A stretch of 64,000 nt of DNA. It comes from Bowmanella denitrificans. Its GTDB lineage: Bacteria > Pseudomonadota > Gammaproteobacteria > Enterobacterales > Alteromonadaceae. Positions 25,112 to 32,910 of the stretch are shown here, one piece after another. Every line of letters starts with the position of its first letter. The first letter of the stretch is position 1. The translations under genes and the position numbers were made by a program. The stretch covers positions 161,433 through 225,432 of the forward strand of contig NZ_PEBU01000010.1 of the NCBI RefSeq assembly GCF_002887595.1, given 5' to 3'. A model generated the notes under the pieces. That model did not search any database and was not told the DNA's origin. It saw nothing but the letters and a program-made list of their open reading frames with translations.

Positions 25112-25748
25112 GTCTCAGCATCTCGCCCTGCTGCAACTCTGTGAGGATTTGCCGCAGCACTTACGGGCCGCACACGAAGTGGAAGGACTGATTTTCGCCG
25201 TTTGCGCCGCCCCGCAAATTCCCCCGCCTCAGCAATGGATGCCCTGGGTATTGATCAGCGCTGAAGATCTGCAGCCCAACCAGGCAGAACAGTTAACCCA
25301 GGTATTAATGGACAGCTTTAAACATGGGCTTGGCAAGATGCGCGATGAAGGACCATTGTTGCCGGATATTTGCCGTTATCATCAGGGCCTGACCATAGAA
25401 GACCCGTTAAGCCAATGGATGAGTGGCTGTCTGCTGGGCCACCAACACCTGCATAGCACCTGGCAACAGGCCTGGACAGCGATGCAAACCCAGAATCAGC
25501 AGTATGCGCCGCAAGCCGCCAGCGAACTGAGCCACCTGCTCAGGCTGTTCAGTACTTTTGCCAATGTACCGCTGGCCCTGCAACAGGCTGCCGACAAAGG
25601 TAATAGCGGGCTGGCAGAGCAGTTGGACGCCATAGCACAAACCCTGCCCCGCGCGCTGAGTCAATATGTGGCGCTGGCCGGTAAGTTAGCAGACTATCTT
25701 CCCAATCAGTTTGAAACCTTTATATCAGGCCCAGATCCAGCGCCTTAA
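25095..25748 (+). CDS. YecA/YgfB (UPF0149) family protein
   Basis: The protein has 217 residues, all helical in character, and matches the UPF0149 fold in composition and in the DPLSQWMSGCLLGHQHLHSTW region with its typical 'W..G.L.G' pattern. Molecular function is not firmly known for the family. A 17-base overlap with the kinase gene indicates translational coupling. Its 3' end overlaps the convergent response-regulator gene by 29 bases. No C-terminal SEC-C metal-binding motif is visible, unlike longer YecA proteins. Confidence 0.72.
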   Translation: MTGKSESQHLALLQLCEDLPQHLRAAHEVEGLIFAVCAAPQIPPPQQWMPWVLISAEDLQPNQAEQLTQVLMDSFKHGLGKMRDEGPLLPDICRYHQGLTIEDPLSQWMSGCLLGHQHLHSTWQQAWTAMQTQNQQYAPQAASELSHLLRLFSTFANVPLALQQAADKGNSGLAEQLDAIAQTLPRALSQYVALAGKLADYLPNQFETFISGPDPAP

Positions 25749-26355
25749 GCACGGCACGGGTTCGGTCCCTGACCTCCAGCTTGGCCAGTATCGACGACAC
25801 CTGATTACGGATAGTGCCTACCGACTTATACAGCGCATCGGCGATTTCATGGTTGGAATAACCGGCCGCCACCAATCGCAGCACTTGCACTTCTATATCG
25901 GTTAACTGTTCGATCAATGCGGTGGGTGAATCTTCGCTGTCTCTGGCTTTCTCCACCCGGCAGGTCACCGCAGGTTGCAACCAGCTTTTGCCCTGGGCCA
26001 GATTGAGTATGGCGTTGGTTAGCACCTCAAAGCTGACATCTTTGCGCAAATAGCCTTTGGCCCCCAGCTTAATGCAATCCAATACCAAATCATGGTCATC
26101 AAAGGTGGTCAGAATGAGCACCGGCACATGAATGCCTGCGGATTTAAATTGCTGCAGCACATCCAGGCCGGTCACCCTGGGCATACGGATATCCAGTAAC
26201 AGCACATCGGGTTGGTGCTGGCGCACCAGTGTTTCTGCTGCACTGCCATCATCCGCTTCGGCGACAACATTCAGACCGGGTTTAAGTTGCAGCAGGCTCT
26301 TGATGCCTTCACGAACCAGATTCTGGTCGTCTATCAATACTATCCTGACATTCAT
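25720..26355 (-). CDS. NarL/LuxR-type response regulator
   Basis: The protein has 211 residues. The receiver domain (1-120) has the acidic pocket (IDDQN, Asp9/Asp10), the phosphorylated Asp55 in VLLLDIRMPR and Lys105 in LRKDVSFE. The C-terminal LuxR-type HTH spans about 145-208 (TDIEVQVLRLVAAGYSNHEIA). It pairs with the kinase encoded two bases upstream. Divergent neighbours mipA, a lipoprotein and tonB are candidate targets. The 3' end overlaps the convergent UPF0149 gene. Confidence 0.93.
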   Translation of the reverse strand: MNVRIVLIDDQNLVREGIKSLLQLKPGLNVVAEADDGSAAETLVRQHQPDVLLLDIRMPRVTGLDVLQQFKSAGIHVPVLILTTFDDHDLVLDCIKLGAKGYLRKDVSFEVLTNAILNLAQGKSWLQPAVTCRVEKARDSEDSPTALIEQLTDIEVQVLRLVAAGYSNHEIADALYKSVGTIRNQVSSILAKLEVRDRTRAVLKALDLGLI

Positions 26356-26357
26356 AC

Positions 26358-27494
26358 TTAGCTATCCGGTACGCTGGCTATCAGACAAAAGCCTGACCCA
26401 CTATTTTCAAACTGCAGATCGCCATCCAACTTGTTTAAACGCTCACGCATGCCGGACAGACCATGGCCCGCAACCACTTGTTTGTTATTACTGCCATTGT
26501 CTGCCACCAGTAACTTTACCACGCCCTGATGCTTGTCCAAGCGTAACCGACAATGGTTGGCATCGCTGTGTTTGAGCACATTAGTGATAGCCTCCTGAGC
26601 ACAACGAAACAAGGCTTCAGCCACCCTGGCATCGGTAATCACTAAGTCGTCGGCTACTTCCAGTGCAATATCCAGACTGTTCAGATCCTGAATCAGGGTT
26701 TGGATGGCAGACGCGATATCCAATTGATTGCTGCGGCGAATATCCGCCACCGCCTCACGCACGTCAGACAGCAATAACTTAGCCAGCTCCTGGGCTCGCT
26801 GAATATGTTTTTGTGCCGTATCGCGGCTCAACTGATTCGCCACTTCCAGTTGTATGCTCAGTGCGGTCAAGTGATGACCAAGCACGTCATGCAGATCACG
26901 GGCGATACGTAAGCGCTCGTCCCGCCTGGTTGTGGTATGCAGCAAACTTTGGGTGGCGCGAAGTTCCCGCAATAAGTGTGCATTGGCTTCCTTGGCGCGC
27001 CGCTCTGCCTCCAGGCGGGTAGAAACCAACAAGGCGAACAGATTCAGGGTGATAAACAATGCGGTATTTACCAATCCATATTCCATTGGCGACCATAAAA
27101 AATTTATGGCGGGAATAATCAGACAGATAAGCACACAGATCCAAGGCTTAACAAACAATTCCCCCAAATGCGCCACCAACATAATGCCAAGCACCAGCAC
27201 CAGTCCATTAGGGAACAGCCACATCAGTGCGAGTAAGCATAAAAACTGCACAAGCGGCCCGATCCACAGAGCGCGTCGCCCTAACAGGCGCTCAAGATAT
27301 CCAGCCAGAAACAACACCAACAGCAGACAAACAAATGCAATGGCCATGGGATTGGGGGCAAGATAAGACTGAAAATTTGCATCACCGTGCAACCAAAAGT
27401 ACAAGGTCACGAAGCTGATCACCGCCCAAGTCAGCAGTCCAAGACCAAGCTCAAGCCCAATCACTTTGTATTTTAGTCTGTTGGTTCTTTTCAT
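26358..27494 (-). CDS. Sensor histidine kinase, DesK/NarX type (HisKA_3)
   Basis: The protein has 378 residues. The N-terminal part has about five or six hydrophobic segments (20-155) and no obvious periplasmic domain, as in membrane-state sensors of the DesK group. A short coiled coil leads to the H-box RIARDLHDVLGHHLT, with His202 as the phosphorylation site. The ATPase domain follows, with ADNGS and GHGLSGMRERL. The ATG at 27494 is preferred over an upstream extension that crosses the promoter. It forms an operon with the response regulator. The signal may be envelope or membrane stress, inferred from architecture and neighbours. Confidence 0.9.
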   Translation of the reverse strand: MKRTNRLKYKVIGLELGLGLLTWAVISFVTLYFWLHGDANFQSYLAPNPMAIAFVCLLLVLFLAGYLERLLGRRALWIGPLVQFLCLLALMWLFPNGLVLVLGIMLVAHLGELFVKPWICVLICLIIPAINFLWSPMEYGLVNTALFITLNLFALLVSTRLEAERRAKEANAHLLRELRATQSLLHTTTRRDERLRIARDLHDVLGHHLTALSIQLEVANQLSRDTAQKHIQRAQELAKLLLSDVREAVADIRRSNQLDIASAIQTLIQDLNSLDIALEVADDLVITDARVAEALFRCAQEAITNVLKHSDANHCRLRLDKHQGVVKLLVADNGSNNKQVVAGHGLSGMRERLNKLDGDLQFENSGSGFCLIASVPDS

Positions 27495-27641
27495 ATTGTC
27501 AGTATCGCATACCGCTTGAAGGGCCCGAATAGGGCAAATGTCACGATTCCACCACGAGCACCAAGCGCATGACATTTGTCACATGCTGGCATCCATCCGC
27601 AAAGCTAATCTGCTCACAATTCAATCATGGAGAGTCTGGCG

Positions 27642-28418
27642 ATGAAAAACTATTTATTCTGGATCACGGTGTTCTTATACCTGGTAAGCGGAGGTTGGGT
27701 AAAGGCCGACAACTGGACTTTGTCCGTTGGTGGCGGTGCCATTGTGCATGAAACCCCATGGAAAGATATGCCGGTACAGTATGCCGTATTGCCATACATC
27801 GATGCGGAATACGGCCGCTGGCATTTTGGTATGCAAAGCGGCATTTTTCAGTATCGCTTGTCGGATGAGCAATGGCCGGTGGCGCTGTCAGCAGGCCTGG
27901 ATTACCGCGATGAAGGCTATGACAGCATGTTCAACTTTAATGATGACTTGTCGGATGACCCGGTATTTGACGGCTACCATGCACCAGACGGCGAAGTGGC
28001 TGCCAGACTGGATATGAACTGGCAGCATCTGAGTGCCACCGTCAGTCAGGATGTGTCTGACAAGTCCAAAGGTACCTCTGCAAGCCTGCTCTATATGTAT
28101 CCGGTATACCAGGGCAATCGTGGTGTGCAGGTAAAACTGGGCGGCGGTTTTCGTTGGTTAAGTGACAAGTATGCCGATTATCTGTACGGCATTAATGGCG
28201 ACAATATTAATCCGGCGCAGGGCCGTTTTGCCTATCAGGCCGACGCCGCTACCAACTATCAGGCGTCAGTCCAGCTTATCTACCCCTTCGCGGCTCAATG
28301 GGCGGTAAATGCCCAGCTTACTCATGAACGGCTGGATGACAGCATCAAGCAGAGTCCCTTAGTGGATGTCACCTCTACCACGCAATTTATGTTGTTTGTT
28401 ACCTACAGGAAATTTTAA
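27642..28418 (+). CDS. MipA/OmpV-family outer-membrane protein
   Basis: The protein has about 258 residues with a signal peptide (YLFWITVFLYLVSGGWVKA) and a beta-barrel pattern ending in FMLFVTYRKF. The motifs VGGGAIVHETPWKDM and VLPYIDAEYGRWHFG are typical of MipA/OmpV. MipA scaffolds murein-synthesis enzymes in E. coli, but many homologues act as porins or antimicrobial-response proteins and are often controlled by adjacent two-component systems. The ATG at 27642 follows a GGAG site. It is divergent from the kinase gene, and the lipoprotein gene follows after two bases. Confidence 0.88.
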   Translation: MKNYLFWITVFLYLVSGGWVKADNWTLSVGGGAIVHETPWKDMPVQYAVLPYIDAEYGRWHFGMQSGIFQYRLSDEQWPVALSAGLDYRDEGYDSMFNFNDDLSDDPVFDGYHAPDGEVAARLDMNWQHLSATVSQDVSDKSKGTSASLLYMYPVYQGNRGVQVKLGGGFRWLSDKYADYLYGINGDNINPAQGRFAYQADAATNYQASVQLIYPFAAQWAVNAQLTHERLDDSIKQSPLVDVTSTTQFMLFVTYRKF

Positions 28419-28420
28419 GC

Positions 28421-29071
28421 ATGAGAACAATCCTTCTTGCTTCAGCTATGCTGACACTCGGTGCCTGTTCTAGCGAAGATATCGAAACCGCTAACTTTGG
28501 CAGCGACTATTACAAAAGCGATTATCAATTAATAAATGCCACCGACCTGGAACTGGACTTCTATATGGCCAATTCCGAGTTGGATGGCGATGAACGCGAC
28601 CCGTTCAAAGATAAGTACAAGGTAGCTCATCTGGCCAGACTGGAAGAAATCAAGCAGATAAGCCATGAACATAACGTTGAGCGGGAAGTGAGCTTCTATG
28701 TACATGCTCCTTACGCCAGTAAAGCCAGCTACAAGGAAGCTCACAAGGTCAAACGTGATCGCCATTATCAGTGGCTGGCCTGGAAATCTGGGGATGCCTT
28801 ATCGCATAGCCTGTTTGAGAAGCATGAATCCAATAAGGAAGGTGTGATCAGAGTCAGGCTGTTTGCCACCCAGGCGGATTTGCACGCCAGTCAGAATGAC
28901 AATCAGCTCACCCTCACCGCAGGCAAAGTATCGGATTTTCAGTCTGTGGAGCAATGTAACGGTGGCCTGAAAATCAATCAGATACCGGTCAACTTATGTG
29001 ATGCCTCTTTTGGTCGCAGTTACCTGCTAGTGGTTGGTGATCAGGGGCGTATTGCCCTGGCACTGGAATAA
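28421..29071 (+). CDS. Unrecognised lipoprotein downstream of mipA
   Basis: The protein has 216 residues with a clear lipoprotein signal (LTLGAC, Cys16). The mature part is hydrophilic, rich in Lys, Asp and Glu, with two further Cys near the C-terminus (SVEQCNGG and NLCDAS) that could form a disulfide in the periplasm. No family was recognised. It starts two bases after the mipA stop, so it is surely co-transcribed and may act with MipA at the envelope. Confidence 0.75.
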   Translation: MRTILLASAMLTLGACSSEDIETANFGSDYYKSDYQLINATDLELDFYMANSELDGDERDPFKDKYKVAHLARLEEIKQISHEHNVEREVSFYVHAPYASKASYKEAHKVKRDRHYQWLAWKSGDALSHSLFEKHESNKEGVIRVRLFATQADLHASQNDNQLTLTAGKVSDFQSVEQCNGGLKINQIPVNLCDASFGRSYLLVVGDQGRIALALE

Positions 29072-29131
29072 ATTAACCCTTTTTGCGTCAGTCGGGCGTT
29101 TTACTGTTGAAACCACAACGGAGAACACGCC

Positions 29132-29767
29132 ATGCAAAACCGCATAGAACACCTGCCAATAGTTAGCGCCCTGCCTAGGGCGCTAACCATCACGCTACTG
29201 GCCAGCCTGATGACCTTTTCCTTATTTGTGTTAATGGACCAACTGACCCGGGTGGACCAACAGGCCGTTGCCGATACGCCCCCCACAGTAGTGATTGATG
29301 CGGTGTTTGAGCCAGAGCCACAGGTGACACATACGAAAAAGGTGCTCCCCCCGCCACCTGAGCCAAGAGTAAAACCCGAAACCCCGCCACTGGCACCGAT
29401 AGTAGAGAATTTGGATCCGGGTATTAACGAGTTCGTACCGCAACTGGCGCTGAATACAAGAATAAGTGATATGCCAACGCTGGGCATGACAGAAGGGCAA
29501 GCAACACCAATGGTACGCTATGATCCTGATTACCCGCTGGAAGCGCTTCGCGACGGTACAGAGGGCTGGGTAAAACTGATGTTTGATATTGACCCTACAG
29601 GCCGGGTCGTCAATGTACGGATTGTACAGGCCGAGCCAGCCCGGGTATTTGACCGTGAGGCCAAGCGGGCACTGCTGCGCTGGAAGTACAAACCGCAGAT
29701 TCATAACGGCCAGGCCATCACGCAAGCTGATCAAATTGTACTGTTGTCTTTTAATTTGAGCGAATAG
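29132..29767 (+). CDS. TonB-family energy-transducing protein
   Basis: The protein has 211 residues. One N-terminal membrane anchor (ALTITLLASLMTFSLFVLM) is followed by a Pro-rich periplasmic spacer with Glu-Pro and Lys-Pro stretches (VLPPPPEPRVKPETPP). The C-terminal TonB domain (about 125-210) has YPLEALRDGTEGWVKLMFDI and the WKYKP signature. It transmits the proton-motive force from ExbB-ExbD to outer-membrane receptors; no exbB or exbD gene is adjacent. The window has at least two TonB-dependent receptors it could serve. The start has a GGAG site. It may be in the mipA transcript, 60 bases after the lipoprotein gene. Confidence 0.9.
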   Translation: MQNRIEHLPIVSALPRALTITLLASLMTFSLFVLMDQLTRVDQQAVADTPPTVVIDAVFEPEPQVTHTKKVLPPPPEPRVKPETPPLAPIVENLDPGINEFVPQLALNTRISDMPTLGMTEGQATPMVRYDPDYPLEALRDGTEGWVKLMFDIDPTGRVVNVRIVQAEPARVFDREAKRALLRWKYKPQIHNGQAITQADQIVLLSFNLSE

Positions 29768-29819
29768 ACTGAGGTAAGGGGCTGTTTATCTTGCACCTAA
29801 GGTTTTGCCGTTTATCAAC

Positions 29820-29878
29820 CCGTTTGGCAAAACAATGTGACGATTAAACACCCCCTTGGCCGTTTGGTAAAACGGCCA
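29820..29878. promoter_or_regulatory. Repeated CGTTTGG-AAAAC motif upstream of the ECF sigma gene
   Basis: CGTTTGGCAAAAC (29821-29833) recurs as CGTTTGGTAAAAC (29861-29873) 40 bp later with one change. The second copy is the core of a 9-bp perfect hairpin, TGGCCGTTT (29857-29865) with AAACGGCCA (29870-29878), only 17 bases before the sigma-factor start. It could be an operator or an mRNA hairpin near the ribosome binding site. Confidence 0.4.
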
Positions 29879-29895
29879 TAGCAACAGGGAGCCGT

Positions 29896-30453
29896 ATGTC
29901 ATTAAGTATTGCGATTAAATCCTTTCTGCACCTTGAGCTGAGCAATGAAGAGCTGATGGGGCGCTATGTACAAAGTGGTGATGCCGCTTTGCTCGCCAGG
30001 TTATACGACAATTGTGCCAATGACCTTTATCACTATCTGCTAACTCATTCCGACCCTGAGATGGCCGGGGAGATTGCCCAGCGAGCCTGGTTAAGAGTGA
30101 TGGAAAAACGTCACTTGTACCACAGCAATGGCCAGTTTAAGGCCTGGTTGTTTACCCTGGCGCGTAATCTGCTAATGGACGAATACCGGCGCATTAAGCG
30201 TCAGCCGTTGATGGAAAGCACGGACTTAACTGGCACTTCGACAGGTTACCAGGGTGATATTCAACTGGCATTTAACCAGGCCCTGGCAACCTTGCCTTTT
30301 TTACAACGCGAAGCTTTTGTGTTGCAGCAGGAAGGCTTTGGCCTGCAGGACATTGCTGCGATTACTGGCGATAGTCAGGAAGCGATTAAGAGTCGTCTGC
30401 GCTATGCCAAAAACCATCTACGCCAACAGCTTGGAGATCACAGTGAAGAATGA
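29896..30453 (+). CDS. ECF-type RNA polymerase sigma factor
   Basis: The protein has 185 residues. Region 2 (about 20-95) binds core polymerase and the -10 element and includes LARLYDNCANDLYHYLL and FKAWLFTLARNLLMDEYRR. Region 4 (about 125-180) includes LPFLQREAFVLQQEGFGLQDIAAI. The two-domain layout without region 3 defines the ECF group. A GGGAG site precedes the ATG. The following gene overlaps it by 11 bases, the typical arrangement of a sigma factor and its membrane partner. Regulon and signal are unknown. Confidence 0.9.
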   Translation: MSLSIAIKSFLHLELSNEELMGRYVQSGDAALLARLYDNCANDLYHYLLTHSDPEMAGEIAQRAWLRVMEKRHLYHSNGQFKAWLFTLARNLLMDEYRRIKRQPLMESTDLTGTSTGYQGDIQLAFNQALATLPFLQREAFVLQQEGFGLQDIAAITGDSQEAIKSRLRYAKNHLRQQLGDHSEE

Positions 30454-31018
30454 TCCTTCTCTGGACGCTTTGTACAACAAACGCAAACAAAGCGTCAAAG
30501 CGCCAGCCAGCACTCGCAGCTTTATTCTGGCCAAGGCGAAATCAACGCAAGTTCGGGCAAGCTTTAACTTGTGGAACTGGACGTTGGGTGTCAGTCTGTG
30601 CACCGCACTTTTGGTGTTATTTCAATATGTCGGTCTTAGCCACCGGCAGATTCAACCACAATACAATGTCATTCAGGTCCATCGTCTGTATGAAGAGAGT
30701 CAGCCGTTAGAGCTGGCCCGCCAGGCCGCCCAGCAAACCCGTATCCAACATGCAGATAATTACGCCAGGTATATGCAAAGCCAGCAGGTATTGGCCACCC
30801 ATCACAAGCTTAATGCCGAATTAGTGGAAACCGCGAATGGCTGGGGCCTGCAGACATGCGACCGGGAGTTGGTGCTGCTGACCACGCAATTGGTCGATCA
30901 ACTACGTAATCATCACCGACTGGAACAACAGTTGAAAAAAGGCGATCAGGTGGAGATAGCCTTTGATGCACAGGGCCGTATCCTGACCATAAAACCCACC
31001 AGCAAGTTAAACTGCTAA
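30443..31018 (+). CDS. One-TM protein coupled to the ECF sigma factor, possible anti-sigma factor
   Basis: The protein has about 191 residues starting at GTG 30443, which has GGAG seven bases upstream and overlaps the sigma gene by 11 bases. A short cytoplasmic N-terminus (about 45 residues) precedes one membrane helix (WTLGVSLCTALLVLFQYVGL), and about 125 residues then lie in the periplasm. The size and topology suit an anti-sigma factor. However, no zinc-binding HxxxCxxC motif of ZAS anti-sigma domains is seen, and the N-terminal segment is short. I therefore call it a probable sigma-linked membrane regulator. It is followed by a repeat cluster. Confidence 0.65.
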   Translation: MKNDPSLDALYNKRKQSVKAPASTRSFILAKAKSTQVRASFNLWNWTLGVSLCTALLVLFQYVGLSHRQIQPQYNVIQVHRLYEESQPLELARQAAQQTRIQHADNYARYMQSQQVLATHHKLNAELVETANGWGLQTCDRELVLLTTQLVDQLRNHHRLEQQLKKGDQVEIAFDAQGRILTIKPTSKLNC

Positions 31019-31080
31019 TGTGCAATGCCCTGCTGGCGTTGCTGGAAGACTTTGCAAGCACCATACATCTGGGCGGTCAA

Positions 31081-31391
31081 ACCAAAACCTCTCGCAAAGA
31101 CGCTGGGGCGCAGAGAAAACCTCGCAGAAGAACAATATCTTCAACCACTCCGTGTTCTCTGTGCCTCTGTGGTTTTTATATTCTGGAAAGATAAGATTTC
31201 ACCACAGAGACACAGAGGTCACGGAGAAGAGCAGGAGAATAATTTCTCTATATTTTTGAAAAATAGGCATTTTCTCATCTCAGCGGTGGGTGGACTAATG
31301 TCTCTCGCAAAGATGTTGAGTACGCCGAGAAAAGCTCTCAGATACAATGCCCTCAAAAACTCCGTGTTCTCTGTGCCTCTGTGGTTTTTAT
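31081..31391. repeat. Second cluster of 'CAGAGACACAGAGG' inverted-repeat elements
   Basis: The stretch contains degenerate copies of the family seen at 1097-1383. A 33-bp sequence beginning ACTCCGTGTTCTCTG is repeated exactly at 31147-31179 and 31359-31391. An opposite-facing ACCACAGAGACACAGAGG lies at 31201-31218. The arms can pair into long hairpins. It fills the 395-base gap between the sigma-linked gene and the convergent folE gene; apparent reading frames across it are repeat by-products. Confidence 0.8.
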
Positions 31392-31413
31392 GCTTTTGCT
31401 ACAGAAAACTGGG

Positions 31414-31968
31414 TTATTTGCCAATCAGGCGCAGGAATTCGTCACGGGTGGCCTGTGACTTACGCAGCCCGCCCAGCATCACCGAGGTGACCATGGATGA
31501 ATTTTGCTTTTGTACGCCGCGCATCATCATACACATATGCTTGCCTTCCATAATCACGCCAACGCCTTTAGCCCCGGTAACTTCCTGCACGGCTTCGGCA
31601 ATCTGCTTGGTCAGACCTTCCTGAATTTGCAGGCGGCGGGCAAACATATCCACAATACGAGCAAACTTGGACAGCCCCAGTACCTTGCCATCCGGCAGGT
31701 AAGCAATATGACAGCGACCAATAAAGGGCAACATATGATGTTCGCACAGGGAGTAAAACTCGATATCCTGCACCACGACCATTTCATCGGTATTGGATTC
31801 GAAGATGGCACCATTCACCACCTCGTCCAGGGTTTTATGGTAGCCATCGGTCAGAAACTGCATGGCAGTGGCCGCGCGCTTTGGCGTATCCAACAGGCCT
31901 TCCCGGGTGACATCTTCGCCAAGGAGTGTGATGATCTGCTCGTAATGGCCTTTTAATTCGTCTGACAT
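31414..31968 (-). CDS. folE: GTP cyclohydrolase I
   Basis: This enzyme of about 184 residues converts GTP to 7,8-dihydroneopterin triphosphate, the first step of folate biosynthesis. The zinc-binding and catalytic motif [13 protein letters not shown] (about 75-87) and [17 protein letters not shown] are diagnostic, and [17 protein letters not shown] completes the active site with the third zinc Cys. The start is set at the ATG at 31968, not the preceding TTG. It is a single gene, typical of type IA FolE. Confidence 0.95.
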   Translation of the reverse strand: MSDELKGHYEQIITLLGEDVTREGLLDTPKRAATAMQFLTDGYHKTLDEVVNGAIFESNTDEMVVVQDIEFYSLCEHHMLPFIGRCHIAYLPDGKVLGLSKFARIVDMFARRLQIQEGLTKQIAEAVQEVTGAKGVGVIMEGKHMCMMMRGVQKQNSSMVTSVMLGGLRKSQATRDEFLRLIGK

Positions 31969-32099
31969 CAATTCATCTCGTCGCTAGTGATGGCATTAAT
32001 ACGCAAAGGGACTCACTTTGGATCTGGCTTTGCATTGCGCCAACTGGGAAAATTGCCGGAGTATAACGTAATCATAGCCCTGGGTCAGGAGTTTGTGCG

Positions 32100-32228
32100 A
32101 TGGTAAAAAAACAATCCGGCTGGTGGCGATCGCTATGGCATACCGATTGTGTGCGTTGCCGGCAAATTCGCATGGCACTGCTTTGGGGGGTGCTGATGTA
32201 TTTACTGGTGGTATTCTGGTGGATGTAA
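32100..32228 (+). CDS. Small membrane protein with CxxC motif (42 aa), coupled to the next gene
   Basis: A good AGGAG at 32087-32091 lies eight bases before ATG 32100. The 42-residue product has a basic N-terminus rich in Lys, Arg and Trp, a Cys17-x2-Cys20 pair (TDCVRCRQ) and a C-terminal membrane helix (about 26-41, MALLWGVLMYLLVVFW). Its TAA shares one base with the ATG of the following gene (TAATG), so the two are probably translationally coupled. A lone CxxC could bind metal or be redox active. No family was recognised. Confidence 0.65.
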   Translation: MVKKQSGWWRSLWHTDCVRCRQIRMALLWGVLMYLLVVFWWM

Positions 32229-32905
32229 TGATGCAAGAAGAAGTTATCCATATTCGCGCCGGAGCCAAGCGCAACGGCTTCAGTTTGTGCTTGTTTGGAT
32301 TGCTGGGTTTGTTGTTGTCGGCCTTATGGCTGAGCTTTTTGCCGGATTGGTTGAAACTGGCCGGCATTTTCCTGACCAGCGCGTCATTGGTGACGATTCT
32401 GGTGGGCTGGTTGAAAGTAAGAGAACCCGTGCACAGTTTCGAGCTCAGTCGTACCAGTCTCAAATACCTGCACCGCTTCGGCAGTTGGCAGATTGAATGG
32501 CACAACATCCAACGGGTGGGCGTCCCCAGAGTCAGACGCGGGCTGGAACACCAGGATATGGAACTGGTCGGTATTCGGATTAAGGATTATGAGCCACTGC
32601 TGAACAACCTTTCACCGCGGCTGGCCAGCAATATACTGATGCAACAACGCCCGCTACTGTTGCAAGGCGAGGACTGTCCAAGCGGCCAGTGTTACAGCGA
32701 AACCCTGCTGGAAAATGACCGCTACCGCGCCCCTGGTGGCAGGGAGTACACTGGGATTTTAGCCATGTTCGCCCATCGGATGACGCGCATCCGTGAGGTA
32801 CTGGGCTATGACTTGTTCGTTTACGGTTCTGAGCTGGACAGACCCGAATCAGACTTTGTCGCACTGCTGAAAGCCTGCCAGGAAGCACAATCACAGTCTG
32901 AGTAG
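32228..32905 (+). CDS. DUF2982-like membrane protein
   Basis: The protein has 225 residues with two adjacent hydrophobic segments near the N-terminus (about 15-60) and a soluble C-terminal part rich in charged residues. It resembles the uncharacterised DUF2982 family, found in Alteromonadales and Vibrionales, in layout and in WQIEWHNIQRVGVPR. The start ATG overlaps the stop of the small CxxC gene; a second ATG lies three bases further. Function is not known. It converges on the hybrid kinase gene with a 5-base gap. Confidence 0.65.
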   Translation: MMQEEVIHIRAGAKRNGFSLCLFGLLGLLLSALWLSFLPDWLKLAGIFLTSASLVTILVGWLKVREPVHSFELSRTSLKYLHRFGSWQIEWHNIQRVGVPRVRRGLEHQDMELVGIRIKDYEPLLNNLSPRLASNILMQQRPLLLQGEDCPSGQCYSETLLENDRYRAPGGREYTGILAMFAHRMTRIREVLGYDLFVYGSELDRPESDFVALLKACQEAQSQSE

Positions 32906-32910
32906 CTTTG

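Noticed and set aside
31020..31624. Long plus-strand frame of about 199 codons
   Set aside because: It runs through the hairpin repeats into the antisense strand of folE; composition is repeat-derived.
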